This document shows positions 1-7,891 of a DNA stretch of 49,398 nucleotides, in pieces (the first letter of the stretch is position 1; every line of letters starts with the position of its first letter). Source of the DNA: Rickettsiales bacterium (lineage in GTDB: Bacteria; Pseudomonadota; Alphaproteobacteria; Rickettsiales; JALZUV01); contig JAQXAR010000047.1 in NCBI GenBank assembly GCA_029252805.1, positions 1 to 49,398 on the forward strand, written 5' to 3'. The translations under genes and the position numbers were made by a program. The notes beneath the pieces are model-generated. The model ran no database searches. It was not told the DNA's origin and was given only the letters and a program-made list of their open reading frames with translations.

Positions 1-232
1 TCAAGCCATTCGTTAGCTTCAAATGCCCCGACGATTACGCCTTGCTTAACGCCGAGCACATACTCGACACTTCGCACCTTTTTAATGTCCACCTTCCATG
101 CGTAGCGCGTGGCCGCATAGCGCTATCTGCAAATTCACGAGTCGTCCACTGTCTATCTTTAGGGATTTTTCCATCTAGGCGAATCAGATCTTTTTTACTT
201 TCAAGGTATTGTTTAATATATTTGTTTTTCAT
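1..232 (-). pseudogene. Hypothetical protein gene, probably frameshifted, cut by the window start
   Basis: An ATG at 232 opens a frame whose first 37 or so codons read as protein (rich in K/R/D, ending near TTREFADS) and which then runs to a stop at 35 with unconvincing sequence. From about base 118 leftward a second frame is open to the window edge and reads YAATRYAWKVD...EYVLGVKQG...GAFEANEW. I recognise that pattern (ATRxAWK, YVLxVxxG, FExxxW) from small uncharacterised bacterial proteins often found next to restriction or mobile genes. Deleting or adding one base near 118-122 would join the frames. This could be a true mutation or a sequencing error. No function is assigned. It lies in the mobile-element segment left of tRNA-Glu. 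Confidence 0.45.
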
Positions 233-302
233 AAGTTATCCTATAGCAATGGGAGCGACAACCATTGATTGTCGTTCTCATTCTTCTTTAATAATTTTGA
301 GT

Positions 303-575
303 TTAATCTAGTGGGTAGAGTGCAATTTCAGAGTTATCTGGCTTGCAACTGCTATATTCACGATCATTGTGCGCAGCTCCCATCAAGGTAACGAGACGGG
401 AGGTGTTAATGTGATTATAGAAATGCAAGCAGCTAGTACATAATGGAACATCGAATATACTAGCCTGAATTACCGCAATACCTTCACCCAGTATTTCTGG
501 TATCTCTGCCATATACTCTGCTTTACTTTTTCTATCGAAAAGTTCGCATATTTCGCATGTATAATTATTACTCAT
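303..575 (-). CDS. Small CxxC protein of unknown function
   Basis: A 90-residue protein starting at the ATG at 575. A longer in-frame start at 665 lies inside the upstream gene and is unlikely. The start overlaps the end of the HTH gene by 8 bases, so the two are probably translated together. Near the N-terminus there is CEIC and in the middle CTSC, an arrangement that could hold one zinc ion, with a few histidines between and after. I do not recognise the family. Its position behind an AlpA-like regulator in an integrase-bearing segment suggests accessory or phage-derived cargo. Confidence 0.55.
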   Translation of the reverse strand: MSNNYTCEICELFDRKSKAEYMAEIPEILGEGIAVIQASIFDVPLCTSCLHFYNHINTSRLVTLMGAAHNDREYSSCKPDNSEIALYPLD

Positions 576-765
576 GCTGCCCTCCCACTGTTGGAAGTGC
601 TTCAATCCATTGTTCGACGGATGCGAGGGGGACAAGCGTTTTACTTCCGAAGCGTTTAGTAGCAATATTGCCCTTCTTCACTTCTTCATAAAACGATGTT
701 CGCCCGATGCCCATTCTCTCAAGAGCCTCACTGACAGGGAGTAGTCTACCTTCTTTTTCATTCAT
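568..765 (-). CDS. AlpA/excisionase-type helix-turn-helix regulator
   Basis: A 65-residue protein. It has the plan of MerR-like excisionase/AlpA domains: LLPVSEALERMGIGRTSFYEEVKKG is the helix-turn-helix, followed by the wing (ATKRFGSKTLVP) and SVEQWIEALP, which matches the usual W-[IL] recognition tail. Two ATGs stand in tandem at 768 and 765. AGGAG lies only about 3 bases before the first but about 6 before the second, so I chose 765. Such proteins direct excision or activate integrase genes of integrated elements. The paired palindromes at 842-876, just upstream, are the obvious candidate binding sites. The downstream CxxC gene overlaps it. Confidence 0.75.
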   Translation of the reverse strand: MNEKEGRLLPVSEALERMGIGRTSFYEEVKKGNIATKRFGSKTLVPLASVEQWIEALPTVGGQHE

Positions 766-841
766 CATTATCTCCTAAATTAATTAATACATGTACACAT
801 GCGGTACAGATTTAGGAGTATCGAAAAAGGTATATGATGAG

Positions 842-876
842 GGCCAATTGGCCTAATCTAAGACCAATTGGTCTTA
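842..876. promoter_or_regulatory. Two phased palindromes, probable operator
   Basis: GGCCAATTGGCC (842-853) is a perfect 12-base palindrome and TAAGACCAATTGGTCTTA (859-876) a perfect 18-base one. Both share the core CCAATTGG and their centres are exactly 20 bases apart, about two helical turns, so two dimers would bind the same face of the DNA. They lie between the end of the integrase fragment and the start of the AlpA-like gene, where that gene's promoter should be. Operator function is inferred. Confidence 0.55.
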
Positions 877-877
877 T

Positions 878-1417
878 TTATGTGTTGCTGTTCTCTTTAA
901 TCAACTCGGCTCCATCTCTGATTATATTAAGCAATGTACCTTTATTTACTGGAGCCCCACATTTCTCCAATACACTTAAGATCCTTTGCGTAGCTTCATT
1001 TCTCTCGGCTTTAGGGTCAAATTTATAAACTTGTTGTGCAATTCCGGATATTATTTTTGCGCAGCTATTAAGGTTCTGTAATTTTGAGCCAACCTTTTCT
1101 CTATGTAACTCATCTTGATGAAGGATGATATTATAGCGTAACTCCGCCATAGTGCTAATAACTTGCTCTGTTAGCGGCTTTTCGCCTTCTAATACACCTA
1201 CTTCAATTTTAGGCGGTCTAGGGGAGCTTTTATTTACCAATTCTTCCATAATGAGCATTACCTGTGTCTTAACTGCCTGAATGGCTTCACTATAAGACCG
1301 AATACCAAGACTTTTCCAGATTTCTTTTTTACCATTAGGTGTCTGTAAATATTTAGGAACAGGAACACGGCAATAATAAATACCGTTACGGTTCATCAAA
1401 TGTGTTTGGGTGGGCAT
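878..1417 (-). pseudogene. Truncated tyrosine-type integrase (DUF6538 N-terminal part only)
   Basis: The frame starts at the ATG at 1417 (an in-frame ATG at 1450 is also possible) and gives 179 residues. The N-terminus (LMNRNGIYYCRVPVPKYLQ...KKEIWKSLGIRSYSEAIQAV) is the DUF6538-type arm seen at the start of many alphaproteobacterial tyrosine recombinases. Such enzymes usually have about 400 residues. Here the protein stops before any core-binding or catalytic domain, and no R...HxxR...Y motifs follow. Its place beside the 3' end of tRNA-Glu fits an integrase of an island inserted in that tRNA gene, now inactive. A short functional DUF6538 protein cannot be fully excluded. Confidence 0.6.
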
Positions 1418-1506
1418 GATTGTAGCAGTCTTTCGTAGCAATGACCGCAATGCCTTTTAGATGCCTGATAGACATTCTTTTAAAATCAATACTTTGTGCA
1501 AAAACT

Positions 1507-1581
1507 TGGTGATCCCTACGGGATTCGAACCCGTATTGCCGCCGTGAAAGGGCGGTGTCCTAACCGTTAGACGAAGGGACC
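1507..1581 (-). tRNA. tRNA-Glu (anticodon TTC)
   Basis: Read on the minus strand the sequence begins GGTCCCTTCGTCTAACGG and folds as a full cloverleaf. The acceptor arm GGTCCCT pairs with AGGGATC (one G-U), the anticodon loop is CTTTCAC with anticodon TTC, the T-loop is GGTTCGAATCC, the discriminator base is A, and CCA is encoded. A good promoter lies just upstream at 1602-1630. The 3' end faces the integrase fragment, the usual geometry for an integration target. Confidence 0.97.
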
Positions 1582-1601
1582 ACTGCTTTGAAAGCTGAGC
1601 C

Positions 1602-1630
1602 GTTACACCATTATTCGCGCGCCCTGTCAA
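1602..1630 (-). promoter_or_regulatory. Sigma70-type promoter of tRNA-Glu
   Basis: On the minus strand, TTGACA (complement of 1625-1630) and TGTAAC (complement of 1602-1607) are separated by exactly 17 bases. The tRNA 5' end is about 21 bases downstream of the -10 box. The -35 box matches the consensus perfectly. Confidence 0.7.
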
Positions 1631-1667
1631 GCATCAGATTCATGAAAATGCATGAAGGGTTTCAGTC

Positions 1668-2747
1668 ATGCGCAAAACCTGCTATAAACGCCGCATGCCA
1701 CAGACAAAACATCACTCTCCTGCTTATGCTGCGCTTGATTTAGGCACTAATAATTGCCGCTTACTTATCGCATCACAACGTCAGAGCACAACGAATGAGT
1801 TCGCACTTAATGTGCTCGACAGTTATTCGCGCATCGTGCGCCTTGGCGAGGGTGTCAGCGAGACAGGACGCTTCTCTGAAGAGGCAATGGATCGTACGAT
1901 CGAAGCCCTGCGCCAATGCAAGAAAAAACTTGACAAACAAACGATTGCATCCGGACGCTTCATCGCTACAGAAGCATGTCGCCAAGCCGCAAACACTCCA
2001 CAATTCCTCATGCGCGTGCAAAAAGAAACCGGCCTAGAGATCGAAGTTATCTCCGCCGCAGAAGAAGCAAACCTTGCTTTTCGCGGCTGCGTATCGCTCG
2101 TAAAACCGGAGCCCCAACGCGCACTAATGCTAGATATTGGCGGCGGTAGCACCGAATTCATGTGGGTTGAAGTTGACGGCAAAAATGCCGCACCTTCTAC
2201 CCTACCCGTCGTGTCACATAAGGTACTTGATTGGTTCTCTATGCCTCAAGGGGTGATGAATTTGTCTGAAAAATTCGGTGGTGCGCAGTTCGCCGAAGTT
2301 TATTTCGAAGAAATGGTCGATTATTTGGAACAACAACTCCTCAAATTCCGTCGCTGCGAAGAAATTACCGAGGCCGTGAGCCGAAATGAAGTACAGCTAT
2401 TCTCCACTTCAGGAACCGTCACCACGCTTGCAGCGATTTTTCTTGGGCTACCACGCTATGAACGCTCTAAAATTGACGGCATTACCATTGAAACCGCACA
2501 GTTACGTGATGCCATTGCATCCATTCTGGACATGAGAGCCTCTGAACGCTTCCACCATCCCTGCATCGGCTCTGATCGCTCGGATTACATTATCTCGGGC
2601 TGTGCTATCTTTGAGGCACTCTGTCGCTTATGTCCCGTTAAACATATCACCATTGCCGATCGTGGCGTGCGTGAGGGAATCATCTTCTCGCTCGTAGCAG
2701 AAGAGCAAGGAGAGAACCGACTGTCTTCTAACGGTACATCATCATGA
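1668..2747 (+). CDS. Exopolyphosphatase / guanosine pentaphosphate phosphatase family protein
   Basis: A Ppx/GppA-family phosphatase that removes terminal phosphate from polyphosphate or pppGpp; it acts in the cytosol. It has 359 residues, and a second ATG at 1695 (MPQTKH) is an equally possible start. The ASKHA nucleotide-binding fold is visible: phosphate-1 loop LDLGTNNCRLLI near residue 24, the general-base glutamate region FSEEAMDRT, phosphate-2 loop LDIGGGSTEFMW, and a later STSGTVTTLAAI adenosine-type loop. The short length matches single-domain alphaproteobacterial members without the HD-like C-terminal half of E. coli Ppx. The stop overlaps the rlmE start by four bases. Which substrate it prefers cannot be read from the sequence. 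Confidence 0.9.
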   Translation: MRKTCYKRRMPQTKHHSPAYAALDLGTNNCRLLIASQRQSTTNEFALNVLDSYSRIVRLGEGVSETGRFSEEAMDRTIEALRQCKKKLDKQTIASGRFIATEACRQAANTPQFLMRVQKETGLEIEVISAAEEANLAFRGCVSLVKPEPQRALMLDIGGGSTEFMWVEVDGKNAAPSTLPVVSHKVLDWFSMPQGVMNLSEKFGGAQFAEVYFEEMVDYLEQQLLKFRRCEEITEAVSRNEVQLFSTSGTVTTLAAIFLGLPRYERSKIDGITIETAQLRDAIASILDMRASERFHHPCIGSDRSDYIISGCAIFEALCRLCPVKHITIADRGVREGIIFSLVAEEQGENRLSSNGTSS

Positions 2748-3439
2748 GTGTTACAGGAAAATCTGGCGGCGGCGGCGGGCGAAAAAACCCACGCCTTCAC
2801 CAAAAAGTAAAAACTGCACGCGGGCGTAAGAATGGCTCCACCAAGTGGCTACAACGTCAATTAAACGACCCTTATGTGCAAAAAGCACGAGCTCTGGGCT
2901 ATCGCTCACGCGCCGCATTCAAAATATCAGAGCTGGATGATAAGTTTAAATTCTTCAAACCAAACTTATCCGTGGTTGATTTGGGAGCCGCTCCAGGGGG
3001 CTGGACGCAAGTTGCCGTTGAACGCTGCAAAGGCAATAGTACGGTTGTGGCGATTGATCTCCTGCAAATAGATGAGATTGCCGGATCGACCCTCCTAGAG
3101 ATGGACTTTATGGCAGATGACGCACCCGAAAAGCTATGCTCATATTTACCCGAAGGCAAAGCTGACCTCGTCATCTCTGATATGGCACCTAATACAAGTG
3201 GCACGCCTTCACTCGATCATTTACGCATTATGGGCTTAGTCGAAGCAGCTGCGGAGTTCGCATGCGAGATTTTAAAGCCCGGCGGTGGATTCGTTTGCAA
3301 AGTATGGCAAGGTGGCGCAGAACGCGAAACACTCAAAGCCCTACAGAAGCGTTTTATTAAAGTACGTCACGCGAAACCTGCGGCAAGCCGTAAAGGCTCT
3401 GCGGAGACGTTCTTGGTCGCAAGCGGTTTTAAGGGCTAA
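2744..3439 (+). CDS. rlmE: 23S rRNA (uridine-2552-2'-O)-methyltransferase RlmE (FtsJ)
   Basis: SAM-dependent 2'-O-methyltransferase that modifies U2552 of 23S rRNA late in 50S assembly. It has 231 residues. A basic, glycine-rich N-terminal tail is followed by the Rossmann fold with SAM motif VVDLGAAPGGWTQ. All four residues of the K-D-K-E catalytic set are present: K in SRAAFKISELDDK, D in VISDMAPNTSG, K in GFVCKVWQGG and E in GSAETFLVA. It is coupled to ppx by an ATGA overlap, a pairing common in alphaproteobacteria. Its end overlaps the convergent small gene by four bases. Confidence 0.95.
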   Translation: MSVTGKSGGGGGRKNPRLHQKVKTARGRKNGSTKWLQRQLNDPYVQKARALGYRSRAAFKISELDDKFKFFKPNLSVVDLGAAPGGWTQVAVERCKGNSTVVAIDLLQIDEIAGSTLLEMDFMADDAPEKLCSYLPEGKADLVISDMAPNTSGTPSLDHLRIMGLVEAAAEFACEILKPGGGFVCKVWQGGAERETLKALQKRFIKVRHAKPAASRKGSAETFLVASGFKG

Positions 3440-3702
3440 TTCTTCCGACGCGAGGCAAACTCTATCATCGTGCGCCATACATGACCGACATGCTGTTCCG
3501 GCTTCATACGGCCAGTCGTCATGTTTTCAGCCGCAAACTCGCACATGTCTTCAGAGGCTTCACGCGGCACAATCACCAAGCCTTCTCGCTTAAGCATATT
3601 TATGACAGCACCCGCTTGCTTACCATAATCCTCAAAAAAATAGGATTTATCGGCTTTCTTGATCGTCTTAGCGACCATCTTTTTAATTTTTACGGCGTCC
3701 AT
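3436..3702 (-). CDS. Small conserved-looking protein of unknown function
   Basis: An 88-residue protein starting at the ATG at 3702 (MDAVKIKKMVAKTIKKADKS). A longer frame to 3753 lies inside murJ and is not favoured. It is basic at the start, mixed-charge later, with no signal peptide or membrane segment. Its start overlaps the last 20 bases of murJ on the same strand, suggesting translational coupling, and its stop overlaps the stop of convergent rlmE. I do not recognise the family. Confidence 0.6.
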   Translation of the reverse strand: MDAVKIKKMVAKTIKKADKSYFFEDYGKQAGAVINMLKREGLVIVPREASEDMCEFAAENMTTGRMKPEQHVGHVWRTMIEFASRRKN

Positions 3703-5215
3703 AGTTTGGAAAATAGCGGCTTCGATAAAGCAGTGCAAGTGCAAGCACGGCATAAACCACTAATCCACCAATAACGAGAGTGGAAAGGCTGATAACCTTT
3801 GACCAAAAAGTCGCAAAATCAAGCTGCGGCATAAGCCAGTAAAGCGCGACTCCCATCACTCCGGCAGCTACCAGCATTTTAAAGACTGCCCATAACAAAG
3901 ATGCATCCGGCACAAAATGCTTGCGCTTCAAAAGCACGAAACCCATCAAACCGGCATTCAGCCACGCCGAAAGCGTCGTCGCCATCGCTAAGCCCACATG
4001 CTCATAATATTGCATCAGGATGAGGTTACCGATGATATTGACCGCAACACAAAATATCGCAATTTTGACTGGTGTTTTTGTATCTTCGCGCGCAAAAAAG
4101 CCGGGGGCAAAAACCTTCACCAGAATAAAAGCAGGCAAACCTACTGCATAAGCGACCAAAGCAGGAACCACTGCCGCCGTATCCGATGCCGCAAAGGCGC
4201 CATATTCATAGATTGTACTAATGAGCGGTTGTGGGATAAGCGCTAATGCGACAGCCGCGGGTAGCGTAAAGACTAAAGCAAGCACGAGCGCGCGATTCAA
4301 CTTATCGATCGCCTCCAGTGTGTCGCCCGCTTTGATGGTCTTCGTGAGCATAGGCAACAGCGCTGTGCCAACCGCCACCCCAATCACTCCAATCGGAAGC
4401 TCGTTGAGCCTATCGGCATAATAAAGCCACGAAACCGCCCCCGGAAAGAGCGACGCGAGGATAATATCAATCAGCAAATTAATTTGCGCCACCCCTGCCC
4501 CAAGCGCAACAGGCGCCGCCAATAGCAGCAACTTCTTCACTGGAGCCGTTAGTTTCGGCCATTTGATCGTCAGGTTAATGCCCTCTTTCTTGCACGCCAG
4601 CACCAGCCACACAAATTGCGCGATACCGGCCGCCATCACGCCAATCGCCAATGCATGCGCCGAGGTATGCATGTAAGGCGTCAAGAACACCATCGCAAGA
4701 ATCAGGCATATATTAAGTAAGACCGGCGTCGCCGCCACAGCTGCGAACCGGTTAAAGCTATTGAGAACGCCACTCAATAAAGTGACGAGCGCAATCATCA
4801 GAATATACGGGAAACACATGCGCGCGAGTAGCACTGTGAGCAAGAACTTCTGCGGGTCATCCTGAAAGCCCGGTGCAAAAGCGAGAACCACCCATGGCAT
4901 AAATATCTCTGCCAGCGCTACGACTAACAATACCATCCACGCCAAAACGGAGAACACCTGCTCGGCCACTTGCTTGGCGGCATCTTTACCCTGCTCCTCC
5001 AACGTTCCGGCGAATAGCGGAACAAAAGCTGCGTTAAACGCTCCTTCTGCAAAAAGACGGCGCAGGAAGTTCGGTATTTTGAAAGCAACGAGGAACGCAT
5101 CGGCCAACACACCGGCACCGAGATAACGCGCGACCAGAATATCTCGCAAGAATCCGAATACGCGCGACAATAAGGTAAATCCACCAATGGTCGAAACTGC
5201 GCGGATCAAAGCCAT
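3683..5215 (-). CDS. murJ: Lipid II flippase MurJ
   Basis: Integral membrane flippase (MVF/MATE-like fold) that moves lipid II to the periplasmic side for peptidoglycan synthesis. It has 510 residues with about 14 hydrophobic segments. The N-terminus has the typical family opening: TIGGFTLLSRVFGFLRDILVARYLGAG, then AFLVAFKIPNFLRRLFAEGAFNAAFVP, which carries the conserved basic residues of the central cavity. The later LYYADRLNELPIGVIGVAVGTALLP block is also characteristic. It is followed by the small gene at 3436-3702 and preceded two bases away by the carbonic anhydrase-like gene. Confidence 0.96.
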   Translation of the reverse strand: MALIRAVSTIGGFTLLSRVFGFLRDILVARYLGAGVLADAFLVAFKIPNFLRRLFAEGAFNAAFVPLFAGTLEEQGKDAAKQVAEQVFSVLAWMVLLVVALAEIFMPWVVLAFAPGFQDDPQKFLLTVLLARMCFPYILMIALVTLLSGVLNSFNRFAAVAATPVLLNICLILAMVFLTPYMHTSAHALAIGVMAAGIAQFVWLVLACKKEGINLTIKWPKLTAPVKKLLLLAAPVALGAGVAQINLLIDIILASLFPGAVSWLYYADRLNELPIGVIGVAVGTALLPMLTKTIKAGDTLEAIDKLNRALVLALVFTLPAAVALALIPQPLISTIYEYGAFAASDTAAVVPALVAYAVGLPAFILVKVFAPGFFAREDTKTPVKIAIFCVAVNIIGNLILMQYYEHVGLAMATTLSAWLNAGLMGFVLLKRKHFVPDASLLWAVFKMLVAAGVMGVALYWLMPQLDFATFWSKVISLSTLVIGGLVVYAVLALALLYRSRYFPNYGRRKN

Positions 5216-5217
5216 GC

Positions 5218-5754
5218 TTAATTAAGCCCTAGCTCTTCGCGATATTCCTCACCGTGCAGTACATAGTTAGCCGATGATTGCGGGAAGAACTCAATATCTT
5301 TTTCACTTAAATCTTTGAAATATTTTGCAGGATTTCCGGCCCATAGCTGCCCCGTTGGCACTCGCTTATTGGGCGTCAGTAGCGCACCCGCAGCCAACAT
5401 TGCTCCCGACTCCACCACAGATCCATCGAGTAACTTCGCTCCCATGCCGATAAAGCTATCACTCTCGACCGTGCAGGCATGCAGCAACGCTTGATGGCCA
5501 ATCGTCACCCCATCACCAATACTCGTAGGGCCAACCACACGCGTCACATGAATGACTGTACCATCTTGAATATTCGTACGTTCGCCAATAGTAATGCTTT
5601 GCACATCGCCGCGCACTACGCAGCCAAACCAGATATTACTTTTCGCACCAATCATGACATCACCAATAATAACAGCACCCGGCGCGATAAAGGCAGTCGG
5701 ATGGATGGTCGGCATTTTGCCCTTATAAGGCAGAATAATAGGGTCAGTATTCAT
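5218..5754 (-). CDS. Gamma-carbonic anhydrase-like hexapeptide-repeat protein
   Basis: A 178-residue left-handed beta-helix protein of the gamma-carbonic anhydrase/YrdA family. Hexapeptide turns run through most of the length (PGAVIIGDVMIGAKSNIWFGCVVRGD...IGERTNIQDGTVIHV...GDGVTIGHQALLHAC). The metal-ligand histidines expected in this family are visible in VIHV, IGHQ and LLHAC, and the VRGD and NIQDG blocks are present. Many family members have weak or no carbonic anhydrase activity, so the exact reaction is uncertain. It sits between argC and murJ on the same strand. Confidence 0.85.
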   Translation of the reverse strand: MNTDPIILPYKGKMPTIHPTAFIAPGAVIIGDVMIGAKSNIWFGCVVRGDVQSITIGERTNIQDGTVIHVTRVVGPTSIGDGVTIGHQALLHACTVESDSFIGMGAKLLDGSVVESGAMLAAGALLTPNKRVPTGQLWAGNPAKYFKDLSEKDIEFFPQSSANYVLHGEEYREELGLN

Positions 5755-5763
5755 ACCCGTAAC

Positions 5764-6795
5764 TTAAGGGAATAAGGCCAGATGACGCAAGCCCGTATCC
5801 TCAGGCAACCCGAACATCAGGTTCATATTGTGAATTGCCTGCCCGGATGAGCCTTTCGTGAGGTTATCAATCGCCGAAACAATGATCGCTCTACCCGTAC
5901 GACGCTCACGTGAAACGCTGATGGCGCAATAATTGGAGCCGCGTACCTGCGCCGTACTCGGCAACTCGCCTTCTGGCAGAATATGCATAAAGGGTTCGTC
6001 TTTATACGTATCAACCAGATGGTGGCGCAGCTCATCGACCGTACTCGCTTGATGTAACTCCACATAAATGGTCGAAAGAATTCCACGATTCATCGGCACG
6101 AGATGCGGCGTAAAGGTAACCATGTGATTCGTGCCCAACTCCTGCTCAACCTCTGGGGTATGACGATGCGTCGCAATACCATATGCCATAAGCGAATCAT
6201 TCACTTCCGTATAAAGAAAGCTCTGCGCCACCTTACGCCCTGCCCCTGTCACACCAGATTTAGCATCAATCACAATATTATCGGCAGAGATCAACTCCGA
6301 CTTCACTAACGGAATTAGCGGCAATAAAGCACTCGTCGGATAGCAACCCGGGTTCGCAACAAGGCGTGCGCCTTTAACCGCCTCACGGTTCAGCTCGGTT
6401 AGGCCATAAACCGCATCCCTTTGTAGCATTGGCTGTGTATGTGGCTTTCCGTACCATTGCTCATACGTATCAATATCGCGCAAACGAAAATCAGCGGACA
6501 GATCGACCACTTTCACCGATTCCGGTAGAGCGGCAATCACCTCTTGCGTCGTACCATGCGGCAAACAGCAGAAGACTAAATCGAGAGCACTCGTATCAAT
6601 CTCTGAAATCTTTTTCAGACGCGGTAAACCCAACCCTCGTAGGTGCGGATAGACCTCCGTAATTTCTTTACCGGCTTGCGTTTCACCCGAAAGCGCTTCG
6701 ATCGAAACATCTGGATGCGTGTGTAGTAAGCGTAGTAGTTCTACCCCCGTATATCCACTGGCTCCAAAAATAGCGGTTTTAATTTTTTGTGTCAT
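5764..6795 (-). CDS. argC: N-acetyl-gamma-glutamyl-phosphate reductase ArgC
   Basis: Third step of arginine biosynthesis: NADPH-dependent reduction of N-acetylglutamyl phosphate to the semialdehyde. It has 343 residues from the ATG at 6795; a further in-frame ATG at 6825 lies in a dispersed repeat and is unlikely. The NADP motif FGASGYTGVELLRLL is at the start, and the catalytic cysteine is in VANPGCYPTSALLPL. The C-terminal part has the HRHTPEVEQEL and SNYCAISV blocks of the family. It is the long (AGPR type 1) form. It is the first gene after the rpsI terminator, so it probably has its own promoter in 6796-6860. Confidence 0.96.
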   Translation of the reverse strand: MTQKIKTAIFGASGYTGVELLRLLHTHPDVSIEALSGETQAGKEITEVYPHLRGLGLPRLKKISEIDTSALDLVFCCLPHGTTQEVIAALPESVKVVDLSADFRLRDIDTYEQWYGKPHTQPMLQRDAVYGLTELNREAVKGARLVANPGCYPTSALLPLIPLVKSELISADNIVIDAKSGVTGAGRKVAQSFLYTEVNDSLMAYGIATHRHTPEVEQELGTNHMVTFTPHLVPMNRGILSTIYVELHQASTVDELRHHLVDTYKDEPFMHILPEGELPSTAQVRGSNYCAISVSRERRTGRAIIVSAIDNLTKGSSGQAIHNMNLMFGLPEDTGLRHLALFP

Positions 6796-6806
6796 CGTTA
6801 CTTCCT

Positions 6807-6842
6807 TGTCATCTTGAGCGAGCATAGCGAGTCGAAAGATCT
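6807..6842 (+). repeat. Dispersed intergenic repeat unit (TGTCATCTTGAGCGAGC type)
   Basis: TGTCATCTTGAGCGAGCATAGCGAGTCG... is the start of a motif scattered between genes in many alphaproteobacterial genomes. A related but diverged copy, in the opposite orientation and with a matching inverted end, occurs at 48540-48595. It lies between argC and the rpsI terminator. Confidence 0.5.
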
Positions 6843-6860
6843 ATTCCACATGATAGATAG

Positions 6861-6892
6861 AAAAAGGGCGTTTGGAGAAACTCCAAACGCCC
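6861..6892 (-). terminator. Rho-independent terminator of rplM-rpsI
   Basis: On the minus strand there is a perfect 12-base stem GGGCGTTTGGAG / CTCCAAACGCCC with a three-base loop, followed directly by TTTTT. It begins 26 bases after the rpsI stop codon. Confidence 0.9.
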
Positions 6893-6918
6893 TAAATTCA
6901 ATATCTTGCTTGAACTGT

Positions 6919-7353
6919 CTAACGTTTAGAGAACTGGAAGCTACGACGTGCTTTCGCTTTACCGTATTTCTTACGTTCTACTGCACGTGAATCACGAGTC
7001 AGGAAGCCCATTTTGCGCAATATGCCGTGGAACTCACCACTATAATTGTCTAGCGCGCGGCTAACACCGTGACGAATCGCACCGGCTTGGCCTGAAAGAC
7101 CGCCACCTTTAACGGTGCAATGCACGTCAAATTTATCCATACGATCAAGCGCTTTGAAAGGCTGATTAATAATCATACGCAATACTGGACGCACAAAGTA
7201 ATTCGTGATCGGCAGTTTGTTAATGACGATTTGGCCAGTGCCTTCTTTTAACCATACGCGAGCAACGGCGTCTTTACGACGGCCTGTCGCATAAGAGCGG
7301 CCCTGTGCGTCTAGTTTCTTTGCAGTGGTTTCTGTCTGTGCAGCTTCAGTCAT
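6919..7353 (-). CDS. rpsI: 30S ribosomal protein S9
   Basis: A 144-residue ribosomal protein of the small-subunit head. It contains the S9 landmarks [12 protein letters not shown], the central [13 protein letters not shown], and the basic C-terminal tail ending in [16 protein letters not shown], which reaches the P-site tRNA. The short N-terminal extension is usual in alphaproteobacteria. It is co-transcribed with rplM, nine bases upstream, and closed by a strong terminator. Confidence 0.98.
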   Translation of the reverse strand: MTEAAQTETTAKKLDAQGRSYATGRRKDAVARVWLKEGTGQIVINKLPITNYFVRPVLRMIINQPFKALDRMDKFDVHCTVKGGGLSGQAGAIRHGVSRALDNYSGEFHGILRKMGFLTRDSRAVERKKYGKAKARRSFQFSKR

Positions 7354-7362
7354 GTTCTTACT

Positions 7363-7818
7363 CTAGCTATTTTTTGTGTTTTCAGATGCAAAATCGATCA
7401 CTGTCGGATTTTGCGCGGTGTGTGGATGTTCAGAACCAGCGTAAACTTTCAATTTCTTGAGTTGCTGACGGGCCAATGGACCTGATGGCAGCATGTTCTT
7501 TACAGCAGCTCTAAATACGCGCTCAGGGAACTCGCCCTTAAGAACGGTTTCAGGATTCGTCGATTTAATACCACCCGGGTGACCCGTGTGACGATAATAA
7601 ATCTTATCCGTCATTTTTTTACCTTTGAACTTCACTTTATCAGCATTGATGATAACGACGTTGTCGCCACAATCCATGCTAGGTGTGAAAATAGGCTTAT
7701 GCTTGCCACGTAGCAAAGTGGCTACTTTAGCAGCCAAACGGCCTGTTACGAGGTCTTTTGCGTCAATAATCCACCACTCGTGGGTGATATCTTCAGGTTT
7801 TGCAGAATAGGTACTCAT
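7363..7818 (-). CDS. rplM: 50S ribosomal protein L13
   Basis: A 151-residue L13 with the conserved blocks WWIIDAKDLVTGRLAAKVATLLRGKHKP, GDNVVIINADKVKFKGKK, YRHTGHPGG and AAVKNMLP. It is first in the rplM-rpsI operon. A consensus -35 promoter lies at 7855-7883, 37 bases before the start. The C-terminus is a few residues longer than in E. coli. Confidence 0.98.
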   Translation of the reverse strand: MSTYSAKPEDITHEWWIIDAKDLVTGRLAAKVATLLRGKHKPIFTPSMDCGDNVVIINADKVKFKGKKMTDKIYYRHTGHPGGIKSTNPETVLKGEFPERVFRAAVKNMLPSGPLARQQLKKLKVYAGSEHPHTAQNPTVIDFASENTKNS

Positions 7819-7854
7819 GTTTGTAAACTATCTTGTAGGTTCAATAAGGCCGGC

Positions 7855-7883
7855 AATATGGTCATCTGACTCGCACTTGTCAA
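7855..7883 (-). promoter_or_regulatory. Promoter of rplM-rpsI
   Basis: On the minus strand a perfect TTGACA (complement of 7878-7883) is followed after 17 bases by CATATT (complement of 7855-7860). It lies between the pstB stop and the rplM start, so the ribosomal genes can be expressed independently of pst. Confidence 0.7.
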
Positions 7884-7891
7884 GCGCAGAA

